Positions 16,949-24,876 of a stretch of DNA of 41,268 nucleotides are shown piece by piece. Source of the DNA: Streptomyces adustus. GTDB lineage: Bacteria > Actinomycetota > Actinomycetes > Streptomycetales > Streptomycetaceae. Under the pieces are notes generated by a model. That model searched no databases. It worked only from the letters and a program-made list of their open reading frames with translations, and was not told the DNA's origin. Both the position numbers and the translations under genes were made by a program. Where the stretch lies: contig NZ_VJZD01000061.1 of the NCBI RefSeq assembly GCF_009377175.1, forward strand, positions 1 through 41,268, written 5' to 3'. Positions within the stretch are counted from its first letter, which is position 1; each line of letters opens with the position of its first letter.

Positions 16949-17914
16949 TCACTTGATCGCGATCGGGTTGACGGGGGAACCGACTGCGCCAGTGATGCGC
17001 AGGGGAGCGGCGGTGAGCCAGAACTCGTACACGCCGTCCGCCGCGCAGTCCTCGGCCAGGGCTTCCAGGTCCCACATCTCGCCGATGAGGAGGCCGATGT
17101 TGGGTATCGCGACCTGGTGCAGGGGCTGGAAGGCGTTCTCGAACTCGTTGGGGCGGACCTCGAAGCCCCAGGTGTCCGTCGCGATCGCCGCGATCTCGCT
17201 GCCGTGGAGCCAGCCGGCCGTGGTGAAGGAGAGCCCCGGCGCGGGACCGCCCGCGTACTCGCCCCACCCGTCCCGGCGGACGCGCGCGAGCTGACCGGTG
17301 CGCACCACCACGATGTCGCCGCGTCCCACGCGCACGCCGTGCGCGTCGGCGGTGGCGGTCAGGTGCGCCTCGGTGACGGCGAAGCCGTCGGGCAGCTCGC
17401 CGTCGGTGCCCACGACCCGGCCCACGTCCAGGAGCACACCGCGTCCGGCCACCTGGGGAGCCATGTGCTCGATGCCGGTGACCAGGTCGCCGTCGGAGGT
17501 GACGACCTTTTCGGCCGGGCGACCGTTCCACGCCTTGCCGCGGTCGAAGATGTGCCCCAGCCCGTCCCACTGGGTGGAGCACTGGAGCGGCATGGCGATC
17601 ACGTCGTCGGCGCCGCCGATGCCGTGCGGGAACCCCTGGTGGCCGAGCGCGGCGTCGGTGCCGGTGTCCAGCATGGTGTGCACCGGGTTGGTGCGCCGCC
17701 GCCAGCCCTTCTGCGGGCCGTCCATGTCGAAGGACTGCGACAGCGAGAAGCTGACCCCGCGCCGGACGAGACCGGCACCCTCGCGGCGCTTGTCCTCGTC
17801 CAGGAAGTTCAGGGTGCCGATCCGGTCGTCCTCGCCCCAACGGCCCCAGTTGGAGTACGTCTTGGCCGCCCGCGCGATCGCGCCCGCCGGGTCGCGGGGA
17901 TCGATGGCGGTCAT
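16949..17914 (-). CDS. cyclase/kynurenine-formamidase-family hydrolase
   Basis: 321 residues. The motif STQWDGLGH (113-121) corresponds to the metal-binding GTHxDxP-type motif of the cyclase family, with His and Asp residues nearby (GHQGFPHG before it). The length is that of the long cyclase subfamily rather than the 210-residue KynB formamidases. Family members hydrolyse amides or lactones, or remove N-formyl groups. Here it might act on a lactone or amide formed before or after ring hydroxylation. Its ATG overlaps the stop of the FAH-type gene (ATGA), and 23 bases separate it from the monooxygenase gene. Confidence 0.85.
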   Translation of the reverse strand: MTAIDPRDPAGAIARAAKTYSNWGRWGEDDRIGTLNFLDEDKRREGAGLVRRGVSFSLSQSFDMDGPQKGWRRRTNPVHTMLDTGTDAALGHQGFPHGIGGADDVIAMPLQCSTQWDGLGHIFDRGKAWNGRPAEKVVTSDGDLVTGIEHMAPQVAGRGVLLDVGRVVGTDGELPDGFAVTEAHLTATADAHGVRVGRGDIVVVRTGQLARVRRDGWGEYAGGPAPGLSFTTAGWLHGSEIAAIATDTWGFEVRPNEFENAFQPLHQVAIPNIGLLIGEMWDLEALAEDCAADGVYEFWLTAAPLRITGAVGSPVNPIAIK

Positions 17915-18912
17915 TCCGCCGCCTCCGCCACACAGCGCGTGCGCTGGACGCCGAGCCCGGTGACCGAACCCTCCATCACATCGCCGTCGCGCAACAGCCG
18001 CCCCCAGTGCATGCCGTTGCCGGCCGGGCTGCCCGTGAGCACCAGGTCGCCCGGGAGGAGATGCGCCGTCTGCGAGGCGTACGACACCATCCGCGCGACC
18101 TTGAAGATCATGTCCTTGGTCGACTCGTCCTGCATGGTCTCGCCGTTGAGCTTCAGCGTCACGCGCAGGTCGTCAGGGTTGGCGATGGACTGCGCGGGCA
18201 CGATCCACGGGCCGAGCGGGGTGAAACCGGGGGCGTTCTTGCTGCGCAGCCAGTCGGTGCCGATCTGCGGCATGTCCCTGCGGAAGACGGTCGACCGGTC
18301 GGTCAGATCGTTGGCGATCGTGTAGCCCGCGATGTGCGACGCCGCCTCGTCGACGGACACCCGGTAGGCGGGCCTGCCGATCACCGCCGCCAGTTCCAGC
18401 TCCCAGTCGGGCTTCTCGGCCCAGGCGGGCAGCACGACGTCGTCGTAGGGACCCGTGATCGCGCTGGGCAGGCCGATGAACACGTACGGCAGGTCCTCGG
18501 CCGCCCGCCGGTCCATGATCTCGGCCGCCTCCGCCCGCCGTTCGGCCTCGGGCCGGTCGTCGCCGGGGGCACGGTGGGCGACATGCAGGTCGATCACATG
18601 CTGCCGGTAGTTCGCACCCGACTGGAAGATCTGGCGCGGTTCGACCGGGGCATGCACCCGCAGGTCCTCGATCGGCGTCCGGCCGACACCGGTGTCGGCG
18701 GCCAGGGCGCGCAGCCGCGGCAGGGTCTCGTCCCAGCGGTCCAGCAGGCGCAGCACGGTCAGTTGTTCGTCACCCAGCGCGGCCCGAAGGTCCAGGGCGT
18801 TGCCGTCAGGCGTGACGAGAGCGGGGAAGCGGGGCCCGTCGGGGGCCGAGAGCGTCGCGAGGGCGAAAGGTCCGGCGAAGAGTGCGGACACGGACTCAGG
18901 TTTCACGGACAT
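17911..18912 (-). CDS. fumarylacetoacetate hydrolase (FAH) family enzyme, first gene of the catabolic operon
   Basis: 333 residues. An N-terminal domain (1-85) precedes the FAH fold. Metal ligands Glu171 and Glu173 (DWELELAAVIG) and Asp202 (IANDLTDRS) are present, as is the GSPAGNGMHWGRLL loop near the C-terminus. It differs clearly from the operon's other FAH enzyme, so the two probably carry out separate steps (for example hydrolysis and isomerisation/decarboxylation). ATG 18912 is preceded by AGGAGGACATGTCC-type sequence and faces the LysR gene across 126 bases containing palindromic operator sites. Confidence 0.9.
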   Translation of the reverse strand: MSVKPESVSALFAGPFALATLSAPDGPRFPALVTPDGNALDLRAALGDEQLTVLRLLDRWDETLPRLRALAADTGVGRTPIEDLRVHAPVEPRQIFQSGANYRQHVIDLHVAHRAPGDDRPEAERRAEAAEIMDRRAAEDLPYVFIGLPSAITGPYDDVVLPAWAEKPDWELELAAVIGRPAYRVSVDEAASHIAGYTIANDLTDRSTVFRRDMPQIGTDWLRSKNAPGFTPLGPWIVPAQSIANPDDLRVTLKLNGETMQDESTKDMIFKVARMVSYASQTAHLLPGDLVLTGSPAGNGMHWGRLLRDGDVMEGSVTGLGVQRTRCVAEAAE

Positions 18913-18975
18913 GTCCTCCTGATTGCGGTGCGACTAATCTGAACCCCGCACCACCGATCAGGGAAATCGATTCTG

Positions 18976-19012
18976 TGGATAACCGCGATCCACCGTATGG
19001 ATTGCACTGGAT
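18976..19012. promoter_or_regulatory. LysR-type operator cluster in the divergent control region
   Basis: Between the FAH gene and the LysR gene lie four half-sites: TGGAT (18976-18980), ATCCA (18988-18992), TGGAT (18998-19002) and TGGAT (19008-19012). The middle pair forms ATCCA-N5-TGGAT, a 15-bp palindrome that satisfies the T-N11-A LysR-box rule. The first two make GTGGAT-N7-ATCCAC. The same 15-bp architecture recurs at 20050. Binding by the neighbouring LysR protein is inferred. Confidence 0.7.
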
Positions 19013-19038
19013 CGGCATCGCTCCGCGGAGGAACCTTC

Positions 19039-19950
19039 ATGAACCTGGCCCGCCTGGATCTCAACCTCGTCGTCGCCCTGCGCGCCCTGCTGGAGGAACG
19101 CAACGTCACCCGCGCCGGGCAGCGCGTCGGGCTCAGCCAGCCCGCGATGAGCGCCGCACTCTCCCGACTGCGCAGGCACTTCGACGACGACCTGCTCGCC
19201 CGCGTCGGCGGCCACTACGAGCTCACCGCGCTGGGACAGGTGCTGCTGGACCGCACCGCCACCGCCTACGACGTGCTGGAACGTCTCTTCACCAGCCAGG
19301 CGGACTTCGACCCGGCCAAGGAGACCCGCGAGTTCAGGCTGATGGCGTCCGACTACGCCGTGGCGATCTTCGGCGCCGAACTGGCCCGGGTGATCCACGA
19401 GGAAGCTCCCGGGATCCGGCTGCGCTTCTCCCAGACCCCGACGACCGTGGTGGAGGACACCGCCACGCTGCTGAGCGCCAGCGACGGTCTGTTCATGCCG
19501 CACGGGGTCATCAGCGACTTCCCCGCCACCGACCTCTACGACGACCACTGGGTCTTCCTCGTCGCGCAGGACCACCCGAGCGTCGACGACCGGCTCACCC
19601 GCAAGGACCTCGCCCGGCTTCCCTGGGTGACCTACCAGCGAACGTACGACGCCCCGGCAGTGCGCCAGCTCGGCATGCTCGGCATCGAACCGCGGGTCGA
19701 AGTCTCCGTCGACAGCTTCCAGTCGCTGCCCCTGCTGGTGGCCGGCACCCGGCGCATCGCACTGATCCAGGCACGCATGGCCCGGATGATGGAACCCATC
19801 GCCGCCGTCCGGGTGGTGGAGCCGCCCTACGAAGCCGTACCGCTGAGAGAGGCGCTGTGGTGGCACCCGGTGCACACGCACGACGCGGCCCACATCTGGC
19901 TGCGCGAGACCGCCGCGCGCGTCGGGGCCCGACTGGCTCCCCAGGACTGA
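19039..19950 (+). CDS. LysR-family transcriptional regulator of the catabolic operon
   Basis: The 303-residue protein begins with a winged helix-turn-helix (about 5-65; RNVTRAGQRVGLSQPAMSAALSRLRRHF) and continues with the two-lobed effector-binding domain (90-300). It resembles the NodD/NahR-like branch, whose members respond to aromatic compounds. ATG 19039 follows GGAGGA. A longer ORF from 18997 would lack a ribosome site. Divergence from the ten-gene operon, plus shared palindromes there and before the MFS gene, make it the likely activator of both. A small GC hairpin (19969-19984) follows the stop. Confidence 0.93.
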   Translation: MNLARLDLNLVVALRALLEERNVTRAGQRVGLSQPAMSAALSRLRRHFDDDLLARVGGHYELTALGQVLLDRTATAYDVLERLFTSQADFDPAKETREFRLMASDYAVAIFGAELARVIHEEAPGIRLRFSQTPTTVVEDTATLLSASDGLFMPHGVISDFPATDLYDDHWVFLVAQDHPSVDDRLTRKDLARLPWVTYQRTYDAPAVRQLGMLGIEPRVEVSVDSFQSLPLLVAGTRRIALIQARMARMMEPIAAVRVVEPPYEAVPLREALWWHPVHTHDAAHIWLRETAARVGARLAPQD

Positions 19951-20049
19951 GCAGAGCTTCAGAGACCCCGGACGCGAGCGTCCGACCCCGGACAGGACGG
20001 CCCTCCGGGCGGGAAGGCGCCGAGGCCCGGCGCAGCCGGTGACATCGCT

Positions 20050-20064
20050 ATCCACCCGCTGGAT
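20050..20064. promoter_or_regulatory. second ATCCA-N5-TGGAT LysR-type site before the transporter gene
   Basis: The 281-base interval 19951-20231 contains ATCCA (20050-20054), five bases, TGGAT (20060-20064), and another TGGAT half-site at 20082-20086. The arrangement copies that of the divergent region 1 kb upstream. The rest of the interval shows only a weak hairpin after the LysR gene and no gene. Confidence 0.65.
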
Positions 20065-20231
20065 CAGGAGCATCGGCAACTTGGATGACGTGAGGGCTGG
20101 GCAGGCCGAGTCCCGGAACGCATAGTCGTGGCACACCGACGCGCCCGTCAGCCGACAGCAGGTGCCTCTGCACCGCACATCCCGTCCGCTGCACGGCGCT
20201 CTTCCCACCTTCACGTCCCCGGAGTGTCGCC

Positions 20232-21458
20232 ATGCCCGCTTCCGCCGCCCCGCCGTCCCACGAACCGGCGGGGGACCCGGCCGTCAGGGGCGGGCTGCCC
20301 GCCGTGCTGCTGATGGCGGGCAGCTGCCTGCCGATCCTGGGAGCCGTCCTCATCGCACCGGTCCTCCCGCGCATGCAGGACCACTTCGCGCACGTCGCGG
20401 GCAGCGAGGCACTCGTCCCCCTCGTGCTTACCGTCCCCGCCCTCTCCCTGGCCGTGCTCGCCCCGTTCGCCGGTGTCCTCGTCGACCGGCTCGGCCGCAA
20501 GCGCCTGCTGGTCGTGGCCACCGTGCTGTACGCGGTGTTCGGCACCGTCCCCCTGTGGCTGGGCTCCCTCTACGGCATCGTGCTCAGCCGCGTCCTGGTC
20601 GGCGTCGCCGAAGGGGCCATCATGACCTGCTGCACCACGCTGATCGGCGACTACTACAGCGGCCGCACCCGCGACCGCTACCTCGCCCTTCAGACCATGT
20701 GCGCATCGGCGTCCGCCACACTCTTCTTCGTCCTGGGCGGGGCCCTCGGCTCGATCGGCTGGAGAGCACCCTTCTGGCTGTACGCCGTCGGCCTGCTGCT
20801 CGCTCCGGCGATGGCCCGGGTGCTGCCGACTCCACACCCGACGGCCGAGCCGGCAGCACCTGTCCGGCACCCCTTCCCGCTTCGGCGTATGGCGGGGATC
20901 TGCGTGCTGACGGTCTTCGGCGCGCTGGTCTTCTACACCGTGCCCGTGGAGATGTCGTACCTCATGGACGACCTGGGCGTGCGGTCCACCGGAGTGGTGG
21001 GCGCGGTCACGGCGCTGGCCAGCGCGGCCACCGTCGCGGGCTCGGTGCTCTTCACCAGGCTCACCGACCGGCCCCGACGCCGTATGCCGGTCCTCTTCCT
21101 CCTGTGCGCCGTGGGCTTCGTACTGATGGGAGCGACGGACCACGTCGCCCTTCTCGTCGTCGGAGCCGTCGTCAACTGCGTCGGTACGGGGCTGCTGTTG
21201 CCCTCTCTGCTGACGCTGGCGCTGTCCCGGCTCGACTTCGCCGACCGCGGGCGTGGCACCGGCCTGTGGACCGCGGCCTTCTTCCTCGGCGAATTCATCT
21301 GCCCGCTCGCCCTGTTGGCCGCCAAGGGCATGCTGGGCACGCTGTCCTCGGCCGTCGTCATGCTCGGCCTGCTCGCGATGCTGGTCTCGGCCGCGCTGCT
21401 TTCCGCGAACCGCCGATCACCGAAGACGCTGCCCCAGCAGGTTCCCGAAAGCATCTGA
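20232..21458 (+). CDS. MFS transporter, probably for the aromatic substrate
   Basis: 408 residues with 12 predicted membrane segments. The major-facilitator motif between helices 2 and 3 reads GVLVDRLGRKRLL, and the second half has a matching RLTDRPRRR loop. The N-terminal 20 residues are cytoplasmic. The family includes both uptake and efflux proteins. The LysR-type palindrome in front and the catabolic operon beyond suggest uptake of the pathway substrate, but export of a toxic intermediate is also possible. ATG 20232 is preceded by GGAGTG. Confidence 0.9.
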   Translation: MPASAAPPSHEPAGDPAVRGGLPAVLLMAGSCLPILGAVLIAPVLPRMQDHFAHVAGSEALVPLVLTVPALSLAVLAPFAGVLVDRLGRKRLLVVATVLYAVFGTVPLWLGSLYGIVLSRVLVGVAEGAIMTCCTTLIGDYYSGRTRDRYLALQTMCASASATLFFVLGGALGSIGWRAPFWLYAVGLLLAPAMARVLPTPHPTAEPAAPVRHPFPLRRMAGICVLTVFGALVFYTVPVEMSYLMDDLGVRSTGVVGAVTALASAATVAGSVLFTRLTDRPRRRMPVLFLLCAVGFVLMGATDHVALLVVGAVVNCVGTGLLLPSLLTLALSRLDFADRGRGTGLWTAAFFLGEFICPLALLAAKGMLGTLSSAVVMLGLLAMLVSAALLSANRRSPKTLPQQVPESI

Positions 21459-21466
21459 CTCCGAGG

Positions 21467-21502
21467 GGGCCCGGGTCGCTGGTGCGCTGGAGGGCCGGGC
21501 CC
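21467..21502 (+). terminator. GC-rich hairpin after the MFS gene
   Basis: GGGCCCGG (21467-21474) pairs with CCGGGCCC (21495-21502), with a 20-base loop, followed by GAAGAAAA. It lies nine bases after the MFS stop. It is a possible weak terminator. Confidence 0.4.
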
Positions 21503-21577
21503 GGCGAAGAAAACTGGTTGCGGGGGCTGGGGCATGCCTGACACGGTGCGGGTTTCCGCAACACCCGTGAGGTTCCC

Positions 21578-22060
21578 GTGACGATCTACTTCTATGGCGC
21601 CGACGAAGTCCCTTATGGATGTTTCTCGAACTTCTCCGATCACGGCTTCGACCTCGACGGGGTCTGGTGGCCGACCTCGGAGCACTACTTCCAGGCGCAG
21701 AAATTCAAGGGCACCCGACACACTGATCTCGTCCGGCGTGCGCGCACGCCGCTGCGGGCAGCGGAGCTGGGCCGTGACGCGTCCAAACCTCTGCGGAGGG
21801 ACTGGGAGCGGGTCAAGGACGACGTGATGCGCCGTGCGGTGGCAACCAAGTTCCGCGCGCATGCCGATATCCGTGACATTCTTCTGTCCACCGGTGAGGA
21901 AGAGATCGTCGAAGACACCACCACCGATCACTACTGGGGTCGGGGCAGAACCGGGAACGGCAAGAACATGCTCGGGCGGATACTGGTGCGCACCCGTAAC
22001 CAGCTGCACGCCGAACTCACCGCAGCCCCCGACGGCGGCGACCGCCGGCCGAGGCGGTGA
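21578..22060 (+). CDS. NADAR-domain protein (YbiA-like N-glycosidase fold)
   Basis: 160 residues, a single NADAR domain. Landmarks: YGCFSNFS (13-20), WPTSEHYFQAQKF (31-43) with Glu35, and DHYWGRGRTGNGKNMLGRIL near the C-terminus. Known members hydrolyse N-glycosidic bonds: YbiA acts on early riboflavin intermediates, and others remove ADP-ribose from DNA guanine as partners of DarT1 toxins. No DarT gene is nearby, so either role, or a phage-related one, is open. The GTG start at 21578 has GTGAGG upstream. The gene converges on a VWA-domain gene 88 bases away. Confidence 0.9.
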   Translation: MTIYFYGADEVPYGCFSNFSDHGFDLDGVWWPTSEHYFQAQKFKGTRHTDLVRRARTPLRAAELGRDASKPLRRDWERVKDDVMRRAVATKFRAHADIRDILLSTGEEEIVEDTTTDHYWGRGRTGNGKNMLGRILVRTRNQLHAELTAAPDGGDRRPRR

Positions 22061-22148
22061 TCCGGGAAGCGTGTGCGGTGTGCCGCCTACGCAGGACGGC
22101 TCAAGCCACCGACTCGAGGATGGGGCGCCCTCCCCAGCGGTAGGCGTG

Positions 22149-23189
22149 TCAGAGCATAAGCAGCAGTCGCGTGTTCGGTACGAGCTTCCGGTTCACGCTG
22201 GTGCTCTGCACGAAGATCGTGAAGTCGTCGTTGTGGTCGGGCTTGACACGCACTTCCTCGTTCGGCAGGCCGAGCAGAGCGCGGGCCTCGGGCCCCGAGT
22301 ACACCCGGTCCGTCTTCTTCTCCAGCACCGCGATCTGCTTCCTGGCCTGTATCTTTTCGGACTTGCTCAGCTGGTAGAACGCGCCACCCGTACGGTAGGT
22401 GTGCCCGCATTCGACGACCCAGTCCCGGATTGCCGCGTCACGGGCCACCGGGATCAGCTGGTACCGCGACGGATCCATCGCGGCGAGGCCGACCGCCTTG
22501 ATGGTGTCCTTGTTGACCGCCTCCGCACCCATGGAGAAGACCGTCCGCGATCCCCGGATGCCCTGGGTTCGGCCCACCATGAATTTCTCGGTGGCCTCCC
22601 GGATGACCTGCCCGGCCTCCTCCAGCCCCTGTGTGCTGGTGGCGTCCCAGACGGCGATGTTGTCCCGAGGGAAACCGCACCGCATGGCCTCGCGCTTGCC
22701 CATTTGGTCCGGCACGAGGACGGCCAGTGTCCAGTTGTCCTCCTGCGTCGCGATCATCTCGGCCACGGCCTTGACCAATTCACGAGGATTCCTGGCAGGG
22801 GCGTCCGGACAGCGGTGACTCGCGTTCTCCTGTCCGTCCGTGAGCACGAACGTCAGGAAGCTGTGGTCGCCGTACAGCTGGGCCGTCTGCGCCAGCTCAT
22901 GCTGTGACTTCAGTGCGGCTGCCAGCAGCGCCGTCATTCCCCCGACCCGGTACAACTGCTTCAGCGACGGCATCCGCAGCACGTCCTTGTCGTAGATGAC
23001 GCACTCCACCTTGTCCGCGAAGACGTACACCGTGACACGGGTTTCCTGGTCCAGTTCCCTCGACCGGCGAGCAAGATACGCAATCTGCTGGTCGGCGACT
23101 TCGACGACCTTGGAGCTCAGATGCGACATGGACGAACTGGCGTCCAGCACAAGAGCAACGTGATTGATGTAGTTCTGGCTTCCGGCCAT
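22149..23189 (-). CDS. VWA-domain protein
   Basis: 346 residues. A von Willebrand factor A domain occupies about 8-220, with the MIDAS motif DASSS (16-20), a Thr/Gly loop in YRVGGMTALLAA, and LTDGQENASH carrying the second acidic site, so divalent-metal binding looks intact. No signal peptide is present, so it is cytoplasmic. The C-terminal part (about 230-346) contains a Lys/Glu-rich helix and no recognised domain. Bacterial VWA proteins often assist AAA+ ATPases or belong to stress and tellurite-type complexes. ATG 23189 follows GGGGAG. The neighbouring convergent gene encodes NADAR. Confidence 0.85.
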   Translation of the reverse strand: MAGSQNYINHVALVLDASSSMSHLSSKVVEVADQQIAYLARRSRELDQETRVTVYVFADKVECVIYDKDVLRMPSLKQLYRVGGMTALLAAALKSQHELAQTAQLYGDHSFLTFVLTDGQENASHRCPDAPARNPRELVKAVAEMIATQEDNWTLAVLVPDQMGKREAMRCGFPRDNIAVWDATSTQGLEEAGQVIREATEKFMVGRTQGIRGSRTVFSMGAEAVNKDTIKAVGLAAMDPSRYQLIPVARDAAIRDWVVECGHTYRTGGAFYQLSKSEKIQARKQIAVLEKKTDRVYSGPEARALLGLPNEEVRVKPDHNDDFTIFVQSTSVNRKLVPNTRLLLML

Positions 23190-23380
23190 GGCAGCTCCCC
23201 CTCGTTCCGACTCGATGCCCCTACTGTGCCACCCACCACTGACAATCGATCTTGGTTCGCGGAGCGGAACGGTCACGGCGACAGAGCTTGTCGGCGCGAG
23301 GAAGTCCCGGCCTGAGTGATCCTCGGCCGAGCCGTCTCGCGACCGCGTGTCGGCTGCTGGAAGCCGGATAAGAGGAACCT

Positions 23381-23479
23381 GTCAACAAGCCCAGTACTTT
23401 TGCTGGATACCTGGAGCAACCCCACCGAAGGGGACGCACTCCGGGGAACCTCGCCTTGAGGTGTCAACAATATTGCTGA
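23381..23479 (+). promoter_or_regulatory. two related operator-like elements in the leader of the DUF3500 gene
   Basis: GTCAACAA occurs at 23381-23388 and at 23463-23470. The second copy is part of TCAACAATATTGCTGA (23464-23479), a 16-bp palindrome with one mismatched pair. The first copy is followed 11 bases later by TTGCTGGATA (23400-23409), an extended-spacing version of the same two half-sites. TTGAGG (23456) could be a -35 box with the palindrome in the spacer. The other bases of the 23190-23568 interval hold a hairpin (listed separately) and no gene. Confidence 0.5.
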
Positions 23480-23510
23480 TAGTTCTCTCGTCGATCGCGC
23501 GCGTGTCCTG

Positions 23511-23543
23511 GACGGTGCCGCAGGAGGAACCTGCGGCACCGTC
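23511..23543 (+). promoter_or_regulatory. strong 14-bp hairpin in the leader of the DUF3500-HupE operon
   Basis: GACGGTGCCGCAGG (23511-23524) pairs perfectly with CCTGCGGCACCGTC (23530-23543) around the loop AGGAA. TCCCATCCTTGTTTC follows, and the GTG start is at 23569. It sits downstream of the putative promoter/operator, so it looks like an attenuator or mRNA stabiliser rather than an upstream gene's terminator; the preceding gene points the other way. Confidence 0.6.
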
Positions 23544-23568
23544 TCCCATCCTTGTTTCAGGGAGTGTC

Positions 23569-24876
23569 GTGAGTAAAGAGAGAACAAGTCGAGTGCGTAG
23601 CCGCAGGGTTCGGCGGGGCATCGCGGGCGTGGCCGCCGGAGTGACCCTCGCCGTTGGTGGATTCGCCGCGGCGAACGCTTCGACCATCACCGGTGGGACG
23701 AAAGCGGCATCGGCCGCCAAGCGCCCCGTCGACAAGAACGCCAAGGGTGTCGCGGCCGTGGTCAGCGCCGCCAACGCGTTCCTGAACACGCTGGACTCCG
23801 ACCAGCAGGCGTCCACGGTGCTGGACTTCTCGCAGGCGAACGCGACCGCCTGGTCCAATCTGCCGTGCGGCTCGTCCTGCCGGCCCGGCATCGGCTTCGG
23901 CACCCTGACCGATGACCAACTGGCGTCCGCAGAGCACGTGTTGAAGGTGGCTCTGGGCTCCGGCAAGGACACCGGCTACGAGCACGTGCTCCAGACCCTC
24001 GAGGCCGACGACGTGCTCGCCTCGGCGGAGGCCACCAGCTCCGCCTCCGACTCGGCCACCGCGGAGCCGACCGACTCGGCCACCGCGGAGCCGACCGACT
24101 CCGCGTCCGCGGAGCCGACCGCCTCGGATTCGGCCGCACCCACCTCGACCGCCACCGATCTCCCCACCGGTGCCCCGCCTTCCGGCGGCCCTGGCGGCGG
24201 CGGAGGCCCCGGCGGCTTCTCGTACGGCAGCGGCTCATACTACCTGGCCTTCCTCGGCACCCCGTCCGCGACCGGAACCTGGCAGCTGCACTTCGGCGGT
24301 CACCACCTCGCCGTCAACATCACCTACAAGGACGGCAAGGTCGCCGGCGCCAGCCCCTTCTTCACGGGCGTCGAGCCGACCAGCTGGACCGCCGACGACG
24401 GCACCACCTACGCGCCGCTCGCCAAGTTCCGCGACGGCCTGCTGAAGCTGACCGGCAGCCTGAGCACCGACCAGCTGGCCAAGGCCGAACTGTCCCAGTC
24501 CTTCGGCGACGTCCTGCTCGGCCCCAGCCAGGACGGCAAGTTCCCGGAGACCAAGCAAGGCATCAAGGTCAGCGAACTGTCGCCCCAGCAGCAGAAGCTG
24601 GTCCTGGCCGCCATCCACCCGTGGGTCGCCGACGTCGACGACGCCACGGCGGCGCAGCTCATGAAGACGTACGCCAAGGAGCTGTCCGAGACCTATGTCG
24701 CCTACTCCGGCGGCACGGGTCTGGACACCCAGGGCGACTACGTCCGCATCGACGGTCCCAGCGTCTGGGTCGAGTTCGTGTGCCAGAACGGCGTGGTCTT
24801 CCGCGACCAGATCCACTACCACACCGTGTACCGGGACCACACCCGCGACTACGGCAGCGAGTTCTCGTTCTCATGA
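23569..24876 (+). CDS. secreted DUF3500-family protein
   Basis: 435 residues with an Arg-rich N-terminus and a hydrophobic signal segment (about 17-37) ending near ANA. A first part with a Cys pair (LPCGSSC, about 100-106) is followed by a low-complexity Ser/Thr/Ala/Pro/Glu linker with tandem repeats, then a Gly-rich stretch, then the conserved region with YYLAFLGTP, WQLHFGGHHLAVNITY and a C-terminal IHYHTVYRDHTRDYG His-rich segment. The biochemical role of DUF3500 is not established; the His-rich ends could bind metal. GTG 23569 follows AGGGAG. The stop overlaps the start of the HupE/UreJ gene (ATGA), so the two proteins probably work together. Confidence 0.82.
   Translation: MSKERTSRVRSRRVRRGIAGVAAGVTLAVGGFAAANASTITGGTKAASAAKRPVDKNAKGVAAVVSAANAFLNTLDSDQQASTVLDFSQANATAWSNLPCGSSCRPGIGFGTLTDDQLASAEHVLKVALGSGKDTGYEHVLQTLEADDVLASAEATSSASDSATAEPTDSATAEPTDSASAEPTASDSAAPTSTATDLPTGAPPSGGPGGGGGPGGFSYGSGSYYLAFLGTPSATGTWQLHFGGHHLAVNITYKDGKVAGASPFFTGVEPTSWTADDGTTYAPLAKFRDGLLKLTGSLSTDQLAKAELSQSFGDVLLGPSQDGKFPETKQGIKVSELSPQQQKLVLAAIHPWVADVDDATAAQLMKTYAKELSETYVAYSGGTGLDTQGDYVRIDGPSVWVEFVCQNGVVFRDQIHYHTVYRDHTRDYGSEFSFS
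24049..24120. repeat. three tandem 24-bp repeats coding a Ser/Thr/Pro linker
   Basis: Units at 24049-24072 and 24073-24096 are identical; 24097-24120 differs by a few bases. Each encodes DSATAEPT or a close variant in the linker of the DUF3500 protein. Confidence 0.85.
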
